DNA from: Chrysoperla carnea
Taxonomy: Eukaryota > Arthropoda > Insecta > Neuroptera > Chrysopidae
Reading direction: 5' to 3'
NCBI RefSeq assembly: GCF_905475395.1
Contig: NC_058338.1
Location: 35,470,935-35,534,934, forward strand
Length of the DNA stretch: 64,000 nucleotides
Below the pieces are notes generated by a model. The model made no database searches and was not told the DNA's origin. It worked only from the letters and a program-made list of their open reading frames with translations. Shown here piece by piece: positions 13,986-27,879 of the stretch. Both the position numbers and the translations under genes were made by a program. The number at the start of each line of letters is the position of its first letter. Position 1 is the stretch's first letter.

Positions 13986-15083
13986 AAATAACGTCTAATA
14001 GAGTAGAAAATGGAAGAATAATATAATTAATTATTTTAAATTGTTTATGCGGCCTAATTTTTGCATATGATGAATTTTTTAAAGAATAAAATCTAAGCAA
14101 TTAAATTTTATCTTATTTATACACCATCTATTAAATTGGATGATATTAGTTTCCAAACTATATCCGCTGATCGAGTAACATATCAATAATCATCTTTTTA
14201 ACAGAATAATGAAACTGACAAACGTGTAGCATAAAATGATTATTTTTTTATGAAAAAAATGGTAAAAATTGGTAACATAATTTTAAAAATTTAAAAATAT
14301 ACGAAGTTTTTCCAAAAATTACGCATAACTAGAATACTAGAGGCAATGGAGAAGCCCCTACTCTTGTCCATAATGCGCCAAATTACAGCAGTTATTTTTT
14401 TAATAGGTTCAATATCACGTAATAAATCTAAATGCACAAAAATATTAATTTTAGAAAAAAAAGTAAAAGTTGTTGGAAATTTGTAGATTTAAAAGTTAAG
14501 TTATTAGCATTTTATTGTTTAAAAAATTATTAGAAGAGATACGGACCAAAAAGCCATTAAATAAATCGTAATAGTGATATAAGTCGTAATCAGTTAGGGG
14601 TACCAAAAATTACTTAACTAAAAAGATTATTACCATTTTTGGCCAAAAGTGTACGGTTATGGAGACAAAGGCCGAAACAGGCAAAATGGTGGCACTTCCT
14701 TCTTATTAAGGATTTTGTGTATTTACATTTATATTAGTACGTGATACTGAACCTATTTAAAAAATAGCTCAATAATGATCTAAGTCAAAAACTGGCAATC
14801 AAAATATCTTGTGTGCCACTATATTTTACACAATAATAATTAATAATATATTTTCCAACATACCATATACAGTGATAATCCCTCTAGAACGAAACTAACG
14901 GCGGTCAGTTTTATGCCTTTCTTGACTGGTGTACTCTTTATTAGTGATAATACAGACAAAATTATTAATTCTTTTCTACTCTTTTAATGAATTCCAACAT
15001 AAGTCTGATTCAGGTCAGAATTTATAAATTTTTCTCGTGAAATATTTTATAACACTTTACAATAAAATTTAAAATCACAATTA
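13986..15083. other. Convergent intergenic region
   Basis: The 3' flanks of CFAP74 (+) and CWF19L2 (-) face each other here. AATAAA at 14085 fits CFAP74 termination, and TTTATT near 14937 would read AATAAA for CWF19L2 on the minus strand. No gene or clear mobile element was seen. Confidence 0.6.
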
Positions 15084-17543
15084 TTAAGTCCAAATCTTTT
15101 TAAAATTATTTACTTTTGACAAAATTTCAGACGAATTTTCATAACGTGGTTTTCTCCAAACACTATGATGCAAATCTAACAAACCACCAATAATTTCCTG
15201 TGCAAAATTTTGAGGAAAATCACGACGATCCTCAATGACATGAGCGAATCCTGGTTCTGAATCAAATTCTACAGAAAAGTATGCTAATCCTTTCGGTATA
15301 ACTCTTCGTACATTCGATTTTTTCAATTCAATTAACTTTTTATTATTTGACCATTCTTTTTCACATTCAAGAATGGCCTTTTTAAAATACATAGGCGCTA
15401 ACGAACCGTCTTGTTCAGGTAATGGGACACATTCAATCATCATATGTGGATATTTATGCAAATCCTTAGCACATTCAAAAAATATTGTAACATGATTTCG
15501 TTTCGCAAATATATTTGATAATTTTGTACGGAATTCCTGTAATTCATTCCATTCGTCTTCATCGAGTTGTGTTGCACATGAAACATGACGGATTGGAATC
15601 AAAAAACAATGCCACTCGGTAATACTTTGATATGGTGGAATTGACAAATATACGTTATCCCCTAACTTAATAGTTAATTGATTATTAAATTTATCTGAAT
15701 CAATACACCGTGGGCAATTTAACAAAGTTTTGTGTTCTTTTAAAGCTTTTGCTTTATTTCGTTCATCCACTTCTTTCGCACTGGGATCAAATGAAGTATT
15801 TTCAAACAAATCTGTAACTTCATCATCTGCGTGTTTTAATTTTGATGCTATTTTCATAAATGATGCTTCATCATCATAGCCGGAAGTTAGTTTTTCCTTT
15901 TCAAACATTTCGTTTAAATTATATCTATCGTCATCCCCAAAGTAACGTACACGTTCCCCGTGAACATGTGTTGATACTTTATGTCTTTTCTTGGAAGTAC
16001 TAGGTTCATTTAATTCATGTTTTAATACAGGTTTTGTTTGACCTTTTTCGTCTGTTATAGACATTATAACATCATTTTTATCACTGCTTATGAGAGTAGG
16101 CCCGTTATTTTTACGATATTCTCTTGCCTTTTCTAATTGTTTTTTTAATTCATCATGTAACTTTTGATTCCCCATAATTTCTGCTTTTAAAACACGCGCT
16201 GCTAATTCATTAATTTCTTTATCAGTTAAATTTAACTTTGGTTCGGACACTGGTTCGGACACTTTTTGTTGTTTTTCTGAGTCATATTTCGATTGTTTGT
16301 GTACCTCATTCAATGACTTCTTCCTCCAATCTCCTAAAACAACAAGAAATAAAGTTAAAAGCAGTAATGAAAAAATGCATGACTTAATACATAGATATTC
16401 ATTGCCATCAAGTTTGTGCTGTGAAAAATCTTCAGTGCTATTTATATTATGGAATAGACGTTACCTGCAGGTAAATATTGCTTACAAAATAAAGTAAAAG
16501 TATAAAAATGATCCTAGAACGTCAGGAAAAAATCAAATTACGTAGATTACGAATTTGTTTGCAGAGAGAGAGTGAATATTTACAATTTTTTTTTTTAATT
16601 AAGGAAGATAATTTTAATTTTCATTGTCAATCGACAATTCACAAGTTATTTACCTTATTTATTATTAAATACTTATGCTAAAATTTTAAAAAAATATATA
16701 AATATAGGGACTCCATAAAATTAATGAATATTATTATATAAGTCATCGACTAAATGCAGCCATCAATAATAATTTCAAAAAGTAATGTTTGTACCTGAAC
16801 TTTGTACTCGAGAACTATATGAAGATTTAGTTTCATCAAATTTCTTGTATTGAGTTCCGGGTTTTAAAAACATTTTTGATTGATTAAAACTTGGCAACCC
16901 ATCCCCGCCATCTTTCCAATAAGGATTTAACTCACGCGTGCTTTTACTTGGATTATAAGTATCTAAACTTGCATTTTTTGCTTCATCGATTTTAGCTTGT
17001 GTTTTTAATTTATGATTTGAAGTAGTTGGAATATTGAACGTTAAATCTGTCATCCAAGAATCTCGTTTCGGTGAATTATCACGTGCTGTTTTTTTAATTT
17101 TATCTACTCTTGGTTTTTCTACCCATTCATCTTCGGTCGATGAAGAAGACGTGGATGAGTATCGCTTTTTTTTATGCTTCTTATGTTTTTTTTTATGTTT
17201 ACTTCGCTTTTCTCTGCTACGTTTCTAAAACACAATATCAGTTTTTCGAATTAAATTAGGGTCTTTATCAATGATTATTCAAAATTGATTAATCGGATGA
17301 GGCTATACGTGCACCAGCGGGTCTTTTATAGCGTGAATATAATACTTCCGTTTTCTGTAATAGTGTCCCATTTTTGAACTCAAGGGCTAAAAAATTCAGA
17401 ACCCAAACAACTCCTCTATAATCGACAAACTCAACCTAACCAACTCGTAATGATAATAACTAGCTTGCTGAAGACTCGATTGTGTACTAATAGCCTAATC
17501 AATAATATTAATAAAATTTAAGAAATTTTACCTCAGAATCCAT
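15084..17543 (-). CDS. CWF19L2: CWF19-like protein 2 (CWF19L2), 3 exons
   Basis: Homolog of Cwf19/Drn1, a spliceosome-associated nuclear protein linked to late spliceosomes and intron-lariat turnover. Coding exons on the minus strand: 17543-17532 (MDSE), 17224-16795, 16333-15084. They join in phase with GT-AG ends to give 563 residues. Residues 5-40 form a basic, phosphorylatable tract (KHKKKHKKHKKK, then Ser/Thr-rich). Residues about 145-155 carry the SSGDWRKK segment typical of the family. The C-terminal ~210 residues (from about 353) hold the CwfJ_C_1 region, with CPRC and the HIT-like EWHCFLIPIRH, then the CwfJ_C_2 region, ending in HSVWRKPRYENS. Shorter than human CWF19L2 (about 890) mainly in the middle. 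It is convergent with CFAP74 and divergent from the ENTPD gene. Confidence 0.95.
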
Positions 17544-19353
17544 AGTTATCCGAAGAAAATTTTTCTGTAATCAAATTATAATCTGTGTTACAAATTCGAT
17601 GTTCCATCTAACTTATCTTTGGATAAGTCACAAACATTTAACACAACATCACAAATAAACACAGATGACAGATCAACAGATGTACGCACTGACCTCCATC
17701 TAGTAGACATCTTAACGGATAGCGTTCAAGCACTTGTGCGACCGACGTGTGGTGATGATTCGATTTTAACGTTAAGATGTCAGCGCAACGAGTAAAAAAA
17801 TGTAAACCATACTTTAGAAATTCAGATGATTTTTCATTGAATAAAAAGACTAAAGATTCCTACTTAATGTATACATATAATACGTGAAATTTTTATTTCC
17901 TGGCAACAATTTGGAAATTAATGAAAAACGAACTCGCGATTTACTTTTTTAAACGACATAATGACCCAAATTAAAATTAAAATAATTATTTTAATGTTTT
18001 ATATAATTATTTAACAAAATTTGTGTTGTAAAAATTGTTACATTACCTCTTTTATATGTGGGTATGGTTTACAAGATTGTATCTATGGGCTTTTCAAACT
18101 ATGATTCTTTTTATTATCGCTAGATAGAGTCTTTTTAGTATTAAAATTCAATAGCAATAAATCTAAAAACCTCACTAGTCTCTATATAACTGGATAGAGG
18201 ATCTATATGGCGTAAAAAAATAAAATTAAGTATAAAATTAACTACTATCTTTTTATCTCTAAATTGATTGTATTGAAGCATTTCCAGCGCCCCCAGAATG
18301 AGTGGTTGAGATCTAAATAAAACCATTCAACGCATGCTATATGTTTTTAGTTTTAGCCACTCATTTGGTAGCGCTAGTATATATCTATATATCTCAAATT
18401 CAGACCAATTTCAATACATGGTATCCTCTACCTATATGTTATATATCAATGATAAACCAGTTTATCATGGCAATTATACGCGAGTCCAGGATGCTAAATG
18501 TATTGTAACGCGAGCATCGACGTGACCTATTGGATTTTGTTGCTTAGATGATTTTGAAAAAAGGTCTTATAAATCTTTTCAATTTAGCGATGGGGGGAGA
18601 ACTTACAGGCGTTAGAAAATGTAAAAAAAAAGCAGACTATAATTGACTATAGCGAATCATAGAACACCCTATTTTAAATAGTGTTAGCTATCTAAATTGT
18701 TGATAAAAATCTGTGTGTTTGACATTGTTTGGCAGAAAAAGAAGGTTGGATTGTTAATTTCATCTTGTGTTTTCATTCCATTTTTATCTATTTGGAAAAT
18801 TGTTGACAGTTACTTCCTTACTTTTTAAAAATAATAAAATATATAGATATATTTAAATATAATGCAAAGGGACTAATTGACTATTACATACAAATAATTT
18901 CGTTAATTATATAATTTCTCTAAATTGTTTTACAACAATCGTCTTACCGGTTCTCAAATTATATTATTTACATACCTATTTCGTCATGATTATGAACGAA
19001 TTTTAATAATTACAATTATCTATTTTATCTTATCTCATTAAACAAATACCATTATCGCAAAATAAATAAATATAGTTAAATTTATAATATGACATACTTG
19101 TTAAAAGTTCAATTTGTAAATGAAGATAGTATTTAAAAATTAATTATGATGACATCGTGATTCGTGATGGTTTGACGATTAGGATAGGATATAAGTGTCC
19201 TTGTATACTATTAAAAAAAATTTTACAATAAAAATACGTATTTTATCGCAGGAGTCGAATATAAACTGTAGTTCTTAATTTAAAATTTTTATTACATGTA
19301 TATGTTATATACATTTATGTAAGTTTTCGAGTTCAAGAAAAAATTTAAAAATT
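17544..19353. promoter_or_regulatory. Divergent intergenic region, presumed promoters of CWF19L2 and ENTPD
   Basis: About 1.8 kb separates two start codons that point away from each other. Both 5' UTRs and promoters should lie here. No convincing TATA box or initiator could be fixed by eye. The half nearer CWF19L2 (17600-17790) is less AT-rich, which fits a promoter. Confidence 0.45.
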
Positions 19354-22300
19354 ATGGGTACCACACGTCAGAGAAAGGTAAGAACTTATTATTTTTCTAT
19401 ACTCAATGTTACGTCAAAAATTTTTGTGTTGAGCCATGTGATTTTCCTTTTTTTTTCAAATTTGTATGTAGTATAATTTTTTATTTACTTTGTTTTGAAA
19501 TTTTTTTTTTGGATATTTTTATAATTTATGTTAAATGATTTATGAAAAGGTGAGTTTGCAAAAATTTTGGAATCGTCAAAACATAACCTGTTTCTTCTTC
19601 ATTTTCTTCGATTTGTAATTATTTAAACAAATATATTATTAGCTTGTAGGTACAGAAAATGGTAGTAAACATGCATCAAATGATAAAATCAAACGAAAAA
19701 AATCATCAAAAAGTTCATCGGCGCTTAGTATACGTGGACAGTTGATATGTTTATTGTTATCAGTTGGAATTTTGATAATATTTACAGGTATTACATAATC
19801 ATAATTTTTTAAATAAATATTTACCTGGTCAAAGTTTAAAAATGTTCGCTTATTTACTTTGATGTTGTTTCAATGACATTTAATTTACAGAACTCTTTAT
19901 ATATCATAAATAGCAATGCAAATTTTCAAGTTTCAACATTTGTAGGAATAAAAATAATATCAAAACAATATGTCCACAAATATATGTGGTAAAAAATATT
20001 TTTCAAGTTGTCGTTTTACTATTTTACTTGAGAGTCGACTTTTATTGTTCTAGTATGAATTCAAGCCTCAATTTTTATGAACGTTGAATTAACAACTTAA
20101 CTCGATTACGGTTTGTGAAAATTATCAAATTCTCGCTTAGTCTCCGAGATATGGACGGTTGAATTTACTTATAGCTTTACATATTTCAGTTAGAGCTAAC
20201 TGTAAATTATATGAGTTTTATTATTCTATTAATTTGAGCTTTAGTAAATACTTAACAAATTTTCCGTCTTATCTTATCGTATTATATAAGAATTCATCTT
20301 CAAATTTTGTTACTAGAAACTGTATTTGAATCAGGAATTTGACCTTTTGATCGAGAATGATCGATTTCGATTAATTGGCACTTGTGGACTACATAAAAAG
20401 TTCAAATTAATCAACAATTGATAGCTATTATACACGTTTATTTGTGGCACGGCTATACATTTACGAGTGATTCGAATACTTACTTATTCTCCAGATTTCT
20501 ATCTAGTATTTACTTTCATTGTAATGTATTATAAGTTGTACAGAATTGGCTAGTTAACTACTGATTTAAGAAAAATTACTGTTATATTTTATTAATTCTG
20601 TACCTCGGTCAATGGATATATTTTTTAAAATCTTGGTTACGAATGTTTAAAAGTATGGAAATACTATACAATAAACAAACTTTTCTCTCTGCCCTGAACC
20701 CTATGATTCTATATATATTGCACAGCATTCTCCATCTATTTAAACTCTTTCCATCTCTGATTCCACCCTTTCATCGTAAGGAACAACTCTTCTCTCGTTC
20801 TCCTTTTTATGTCGAAATATGTATAATGCTTTTCGCGGTGTTTAAGGCGTTTACTGAGAAATAAAATTAATTTTTATTAATTTTTTTCAATTTTTAGGTT
20901 TATATTTAGACACAGTTGTTCATTCTACTGCAGATAAATTAGCTCGACATTTAGGATACAATGATCCGGTGTATGCAGCTATTATAGATGCAGGAAGTAC
21001 TGGTTCGAGGTTACTAGCATTTAGTTTTCATAAAGCTTATTTAGGTAAATATTAATTTGGATTAAAAAAGTATTTATCTCCTTATATAAGATGATAAGCT
21101 GGCTATCATTAAAAATTCAATTGTCTGTTGTTTTTTTTTAGACGGACGTTTAATATTAGATAAAGAATTATTTATTCAATTAAAACCAGGGCTATCATCG
21201 TTTGTAAATGAACCAAAAAAGGTAAATTAAAAAATCATTTAATCTAACAACATAATTCTTATGTTTGATAATTTTATTCACAAACGAAAACAAAACTTGA
21301 AATGTTATGATTGACAACTTTAAGATTGGCAATTTTAAGATGTTCAAAAGCAAAGTCGCCTATTTTTAAGAAATCTGCATATACCTTGCAGTGCCAGTCA
21401 TAATATAGTTGTATAACTCGTACCTAGATTGGAATATCTAAGTTTTTTAAAAATATTTTCTTGTTGCTTGATTTTTTTTGGAATAATTTTTATTCAAAAT
21501 AAAAACACAAAAACTGTGCCTTTCTGACGATTGAGCGAGTAATTTTTAAGATATCGACTTAAACCGAATTAACTAAAAAACTTCCTTGTCGGTCTGCCTA
21601 TACCCCTTGAATGTAAAGATCCAATCTACTGTTTCATCCAGCAACAATTTTGAATATGCTAATAATAACATAATGTTTAAATGTTATTGTCCAACTTTTG
21701 TAAAATATATGGGGGATATCATCTTAGAACAATTCTGAACACGATATATATATATATATACCAAACCAAAGTAGCAATACTAGTATCCTTAAAACAATAA
21801 TGCCATGGAAATTTTAGAAATTCGTGTAGTCCCTACGATGCAACGCATTTGTACACAAAGTAAGCTTTCCATATTATGCCGATTCTAAATTTATTTACCT
21901 ATTTTTTGTTCACTTAGTAATTGACTATGTTTACAAAAAGTATATATATTAAATAAATTGTTGAAATGCAGGGCGCTGATTCGATTAAACAATTATTAGA
22001 ACATGCGTATAAAGAAATACCAAAAGAATATTGGAAAAAAACGCCTTTGGTGTTGAAAGCTACTGCTGGTTTACGAATGTTACCCGAACAGAAAGCGAAT
22101 GCTTTATTGGATGAAGTACGGTTATTATTTAGTCAAACACCTTTTCATACAAATGAAGATTCTGTATCAATTATGGATGGTGTTGACGAAGGAATATTCT
22201 CGTGGGTTACAGTTAATTTCCTTCAAGGATTACTAAACGGTAATCCAAATCAAGCGGCCGCTGCGTTAGATTTAGGAGGTGGCTCAACTCAAGTAACATT

Positions 22301-23980
22301 CGCAGCGACCTCCGATTCGTCATTGTCACAAAAAGAATACATTTACAATGTACAACACGGCAATAATAATATTACGTTATACACGCACAGTTACTTGGGC
22401 TTAGGTTTAATGGCTGCACGTAAAGCCATTTTAGCTGAAGGAAATGAAAAAAAAAGTTTAAATTTAATTAGTGAATGTATCAATCCAATAATTAATAACA
22501 CAAAATGGCATTATAATGGAAAAGAATATTTAGTAAGGTACGTAAACAGTTTTTCATTTTAATTCTTAAATTAAACTTTTTAATTTTTTAAATTGTTTTA
22601 CTCTTTTTGAAGGCGGCAATTTTTCCGATAACATTTCCTTCACCCCCCCCCCCCCCCCATTGATAATTTTATTGTATTTATGATTTGGTTTAAAGAGAGG
22701 GGCAACTCTTAAAATATCCCAGTTTGTATTCATATTACGAAATCTTTTATAGAATGCCATTTGTTAAGCTAAAAACAAGTTTTTACTTACAGGACGTGTT
22801 CCGAAATTTTGCTAACATCAAGCAAATGTTCATATTAGTACATTAAGCAGCGAATAGATTTTACTGTTTCTCACCATATCACGAATGTTTGTTATTACCG
22901 CATAACTCGTGTCCGTCTTTTAAAATAGATAGATCATAGTAAACGAATATTCGCTTTGAGAACAGCATTTTATTAGCGTACACTTAAATTCGGGGAACAT
23001 TTGTTCGATGTTTCTCAAATATAAATGTTAAATTAATAGCTGAATTTGATGGGCTAATAGTTTCTCAACATTATCAATATAGTTTCTCAACATTCTTCTT
23101 AAATAAACCTTAAAATTTTAATTAAATTTACTTTTATTTCAGTGGTCCCAAAACTGATATTCGATATAAAACAGACAATGCAAATAGTGAAATATCAGTA
23201 ACTGAAAAGCATCCAGTAATAAAATTTGAAAAGTGTTTGAGTATTGTTGAAAACTACGTAAAAAGTTCTGTAGTAACTCCCTCCGAATTAGTTTCTAAAA
23301 AAATTAATGCTTTCAGTTATTATTTTGATCGTGCCACAGAAAGTGGTTTAATTGGTATGTTTTTATTGTATATATATTACTTTGTTTCACGAGTTATTAA
23401 ATTTTACAAATATTTTTAATAGATCCTTTTACTGGTGGTAAAGTTCCTGTTAAAGACTTTTTATTAGCTGCTAAACGGACTGCAAATTCAACAAATGCAG
23501 ATCAACCATTTATGACCTTAGATTTAACGTTTATTTATGTTTTATTGACTGATGGATTTGGTTTGAAACCAACAACACAATTAAGTGTAAGTACTTTTTT
23601 TATACCGTTTCAGTAAGGCTTAGAAAGTTGGGAAATTTTAAAATATTTATAAAACTACTGAAAGACGATATTATTCTGAAGACCATGACCAAAAAGATAA
23701 TATTAATTAGCCGTTCTTTTAGACGTAGCTTAAACTTCCTGTATTGATGATTGAGACCTATCCTATATGTAATTACAGATCGGCCAATGGTGACAAAATT
23801 AGTAACAACTACCTTGGCGAGTAACAAACAGTCCTCGATTTAAAAAAGTTTTTTTTGAATTATCCATTATACTAAAGTTTTCTAACGTTACATTAATTTT
23901 GTTTTCAGCTCGTAAAGAAAATTAATGGTCATGAATTGAGTTGGGCGTTAGGAGCAGCAATTAAAATTTTACAAAATTAG
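19354..23980 (+). CDS. ENTPD6: Ectonucleoside triphosphate diphosphohydrolase 5/6-type (NTPase), 8 exons
   Basis: GDA1/CD39 family enzyme. ENTPD5/6 members hydrolyse nucleoside diphosphates (UDP, GDP) in the ER/Golgi lumen or after release, supporting glycosylation. Exons: 19354-19377, 19643-19787, 20898-21044, 21142-21221, 21972-22537, 23143-23354, 23423-23586, 23909-23980. All phases agree, giving 469 residues, close to human ENTPD6 and the fly homolog. A basic cytosolic tail (1-41) precedes one membrane anchor (about 42-60), so this is a type II protein. Apyrase regions are intact: ACR1 DAGSTGSR (about 87-94), ACR2 ATAGLRML (162-169), ACR3 MDGVDEGIFSW with the catalytic Glu near 205, ACR4 LDLGGGSTQ (231-239), and the terminal LSWALGAA (ACR5). 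There is no second C-terminal membrane segment, which excludes the ENTPD1-3 type. ENTPD5 versus ENTPD6 cannot be settled by eye. AATAAA at 24323 is a likely poly(A) signal. Confidence 0.95.
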
Positions 23981-26770
23981 TATCAGTTAAATATTTGTTA
24001 ATAGAATTTTACGTGCATTTTGTACCAATTCTCATTGTGATCGTTTAGTAAGATTTTGTGAAAATTTTTAAGATTAAAAATTGACTACTTTTTATAATTT
24101 GACAATTAATATAACCGATAAAAAATACAGTTTTTATAACACACCATTCGTTAGTTATACTCTGCCTCAAATCATACACGGATTCCGTTGTGCAGATTCA
24201 CATAAGTTCGACAGCGATAAGCACATAAATACACACATGTACTTGATAGAGAACGCCACACTCTAGATTCCGTGTGTGAAATGATGCACACTGTATTAAT
24301 TTTATTACATACTTTAATTAAAAATAAATAACAAATATTAAAGGATATTTTAACAATGTTTTTAACAAAACACTTGTTTAATAGTTACGTTTACCTTACT
24401 CTTTTTTTTCGTCATAAACGTGGTGGTGGCATAGAATCAATGTATCTTTTGGTATAAACTAAATTTTAAATAAAATTTTTAAAAGTTCCTTTAAATTTAT
24501 GTACCAAAAACTCTAAAATGAAAATAGAAACCTATGGTAATGGTAATGATTGGTTTAAGAGGTGAAATCAAAATTCGTTGAAATTCCTTTAGTGTTTTTT
24601 AGTATATTTTCACCAAAGTGCACTTCATTCTGACACCGTTAATCATTATCAAAATTTAAAATAATTATTACTCCATTTTTTTAAATGATGTATTTGAATG
24701 TCCTTATTTTGATACGAATATCAATTGAAGGAATATTATTTGTTAAGATGAAACTTTTCTAATGATGTACAAAACCTGATGTTAATCACCACTGGATGGT
24801 TGTAGAAAACAAGTACTTTTTAAAAAAGTTTCATTTCTATGTGATAATCGTGACGAACTTGTAGCCATGTATCTTTTATATTTTGATCGTTATAATGTGT
24901 ACTATTCCACAATAAAAGACATAATTTTATTCGAATAATTTTATTTTCATTAAAATTAAATAGATCATTGCAGATGTTTTTATGTTTTGTAGATGTATTT
25001 TAATTTAAATAATTACTTGAAAAAAGGAACCTTACTCAAAGCTATATTTAAGGAATCTTTCTAGTGAACTTCTGTAGCTCGACTTTTATTTGACATAATT
25101 AAATATAATTCGATTCGGTTTAATTATGACTTTTGAATCCAGAGAATGATTCACTCTTACTTTCCTGTTTTACAGATTCGTCATTTGATGCGTTTTTCAA
25201 AAGAATCCTAAAAACGCCTTTAAGGTTCTCTCTACAGTAACCAATTACAAATACTAAGGAAGTAGTACACTAGCGTCTATTTAAACGCATGTTTTACTGA
25301 TGTTTGTTATAATTATTTAACAATAGAGCTGTATCATGCGTTGAAATTGATGTCCAGAACATATTCTGTACACTTTAAGGAAACGTTTTGTAGTGAACAA
25401 AAATTGATTTCCATAAACGTTGTTCTCTAGGCAAATCCTTTTAAGTAGCACCATTGAAATACATTGTTAAAAAACATGAATAAAAATATTTGATGTATTT
25501 TTAGGGTATTTTAATAAATGTATTACAATGGAGTCAGCCAGCAGAAAAATTTCACAATAATGTTCCCTATTTCAAGGAGTACGTTTTATATATTTTATTT
25601 TATTTACAAGACTACATAGAGAGTAATTTTAAAATATTTTATAAATGTTCACAATTTTTAGTTCAGTATTTCACTTAAAGTAAGAAAGAAATATTCTAAA
25701 TAATCAAAAAAATTAAATTTTGGGTGCCTTTTAAAGTACATAAATTTATGTGTGTATATATTTGTTGTCAACATATATTTGTCTTAGACTTTGTATATTG
25801 AAACTATGAAAATATTTATTAAAACATTCCACAAAAATATGCAGTTTTTTTTACTTAAGGTATTTCGATACCGTAAAATTTAAAATGATACCAAAATGAT
25901 ATCAATTAAATACTCTTTTATACGTCTAAAAATTGGTATGAATTTTCCCCAAAAAATCGATATGAATTAATAAAACAAGCAGTACTGTTTATGAGAAATG
26001 TAGAATGAGAAAATTCATCGAATTTGGTCCTCAGTAGATCATTTGAAAACTTGTAATTTCTAGTTTTGAAATCTATTACTTAAATTTTATCATCTTTTGC
26101 TGCTTTGTACTGAGGGTTGATTCATTCGGTTGGAAGAGGAACAAAGGTTATCCCTAAATTAGAAGCGTACAAAAATTTCAAACCTGATTTCACAACAAAA
26201 TGTTTTAGGCGATTTTTCATTATATAGGCAATTATATATATTTAGGCGATTAAATGTGGAAGATTCGTTAAGTTTATGATGACCTACATGTTGAACTTTT
26301 AAAATGGACAGATCCCAAATCACACAGAGTATTGTACAATAATCATACTAAATTGAAATTACTTCGTATCCGACTTCAAACTTTGTGCGTGGTATTTTTT
26401 TTGTAAAAAATGTCGAAATAATCCGTAACTTTCGCTTGTCAAATACTTTACAAATTCTATTTTTGTCTTGTTTAAAAAAGAAAATTTTGTGTCGCAGCTT
26501 GATATTATATACAATAGTCCAACGTAATGTTTTGAATATGGGAATTTCCAGCTATAACATAGCTTTAATCACAATTTAATTCTTAAGATTAACTAATATT
26601 TCTTGAAGAAGAAAAAAATATCAATTTTTTGATCGATAGTTACTTGGTAGAAATTTTTATGGCAACCCTGAGCCTATGTATCCTACAGTAGGTTTTGTTA
26701 TGATTTTATGTTACAGCAATATAGCTCATACATTACAAATTTAATCTGACATTTACTATTTTAATTTTTT
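23981..26770. other. 3' flank of ENTPD and gene-poor AT-rich sequence
   Basis: Apart from the ENTPD 3' UTR (AATAAA at 24323) I see nothing recognisable. Open frames are short, lack splice support and do not resemble proteins. Confidence 0.5.
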
Positions 26771-26861
26771 ACAGAAATCTTTAATTTATGGTTCAAAATG
26801 ATGATCACAGATGGAGCAGAGTTATGATCATCATTTTGAATCATAAATTAAAGATTTCTGT
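26771..26861. repeat. 37-bp stem hairpin (near-perfect inverted repeat)
   Basis: The left arm 26771-26807 (starts ACAGAAATCTTTAATTTATG) is mirrored by the right arm 26825-26861 with a single mismatch that would be a G-U pair in RNA. The loop is 17 nt. Stem length and near-identity suggest a recent palindromic insertion or a transcribed hairpin. Confidence 0.75.
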
Positions 26862-27879
26862 AAAAGAGAGGCTAACACAAGTATTGGCAGTATGTAGTTA
26901 TAGACCCCTTATTGTCTAAATACTATTGAAAATTTTTATAAAAAAATTATAATTCAATTATTTACAGGATAATAAAAAAAAGTTTTTCCAGATGGGAGAC
27001 TGAGCAATTGTTTCTCATTTTTATTCTACTAGGAAGCAGAATGTCTATTGTTTGGTTTTTGTTTATTTCGAATCGATAAAATGAACTCATAAGATATAAA
27101 TAAACAAATTTAGATGAAATGTCAATCTTGTAAATAAAATCGTTAAAAATATATTGTAAACGCCGACAACCTCTATATACAAAGGCCATAGTTTTGTAAT
27201 AATTTCTTCGTTCCCGTTTAAAATTTTAGTATATTTCATAGGAAAATATTTAATGTTTAAATATAGGGTGCCACATATAAGATGCCATATAAGTTATCAT
27301 TTTTCCGGCCCGCTATTTGTTTATAGGTCGAAAGCGAACCTTTTGCGAAAGAAAATGCTACATAATTATATATGAGAAAAATGCAAATTTTTTCTAGTTA
27401 AAGAATCTTTTTTATTTTTTCAAATATCTATATTAAAACTTGAGTTATTGCAACCGAACGCAAAGCTACTCAGCGCCTACACTAAGTAGGGTACCTTGAG
27501 TGACAAATATTTCCCCCATTTTCAGAGAGTTCCACCACTTTTGGAAGAATCGGGTTTTTTAATTTTTTATTCTTCACCTACACATAAAAATGTAAAATTT
27601 TAATTCAGAAGTTCATTTTATTAATTAAACATTTATCATTTGCTTGTAGTAATAGTAGGTACACAGAATCGTAATGTTATTGTAACTTGTATATAGACGA
27701 AAAATTATTAATAGGCCGGGTAAATAAGTTATTCACTATTTGTTGAAACGAGCAGATTTTAACGAAAAGTTCTAGGCCTTTGACTTTTAAAAAGGATTTT
27801 CGGGACCCTTAATCACAATTCGCATCTCTGGACAGTGCAATTTGCTATGTACTGTCGAGTGCTGTTAAGAGAACGTAAT

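Noticed and set aside
16297-16497. Plus-strand open frame opposite CWF19L2
   Set aside because: It spans the splice acceptor and intron of CWF19L2 on the other strand; no codon pattern or motif supports it.
21746-21762. TA dinucleotide run and other simple tracts (C run near 22642, T run near 47332)
   Set aside because: Ordinary microsatellite and homopolymer tracts in introns; noted but not informative.
24081-24266. 61-codon frame just after the ENTPD stop
   Set aside because: It lies in the 3' UTR ahead of the AATAAA signal and has no family features.
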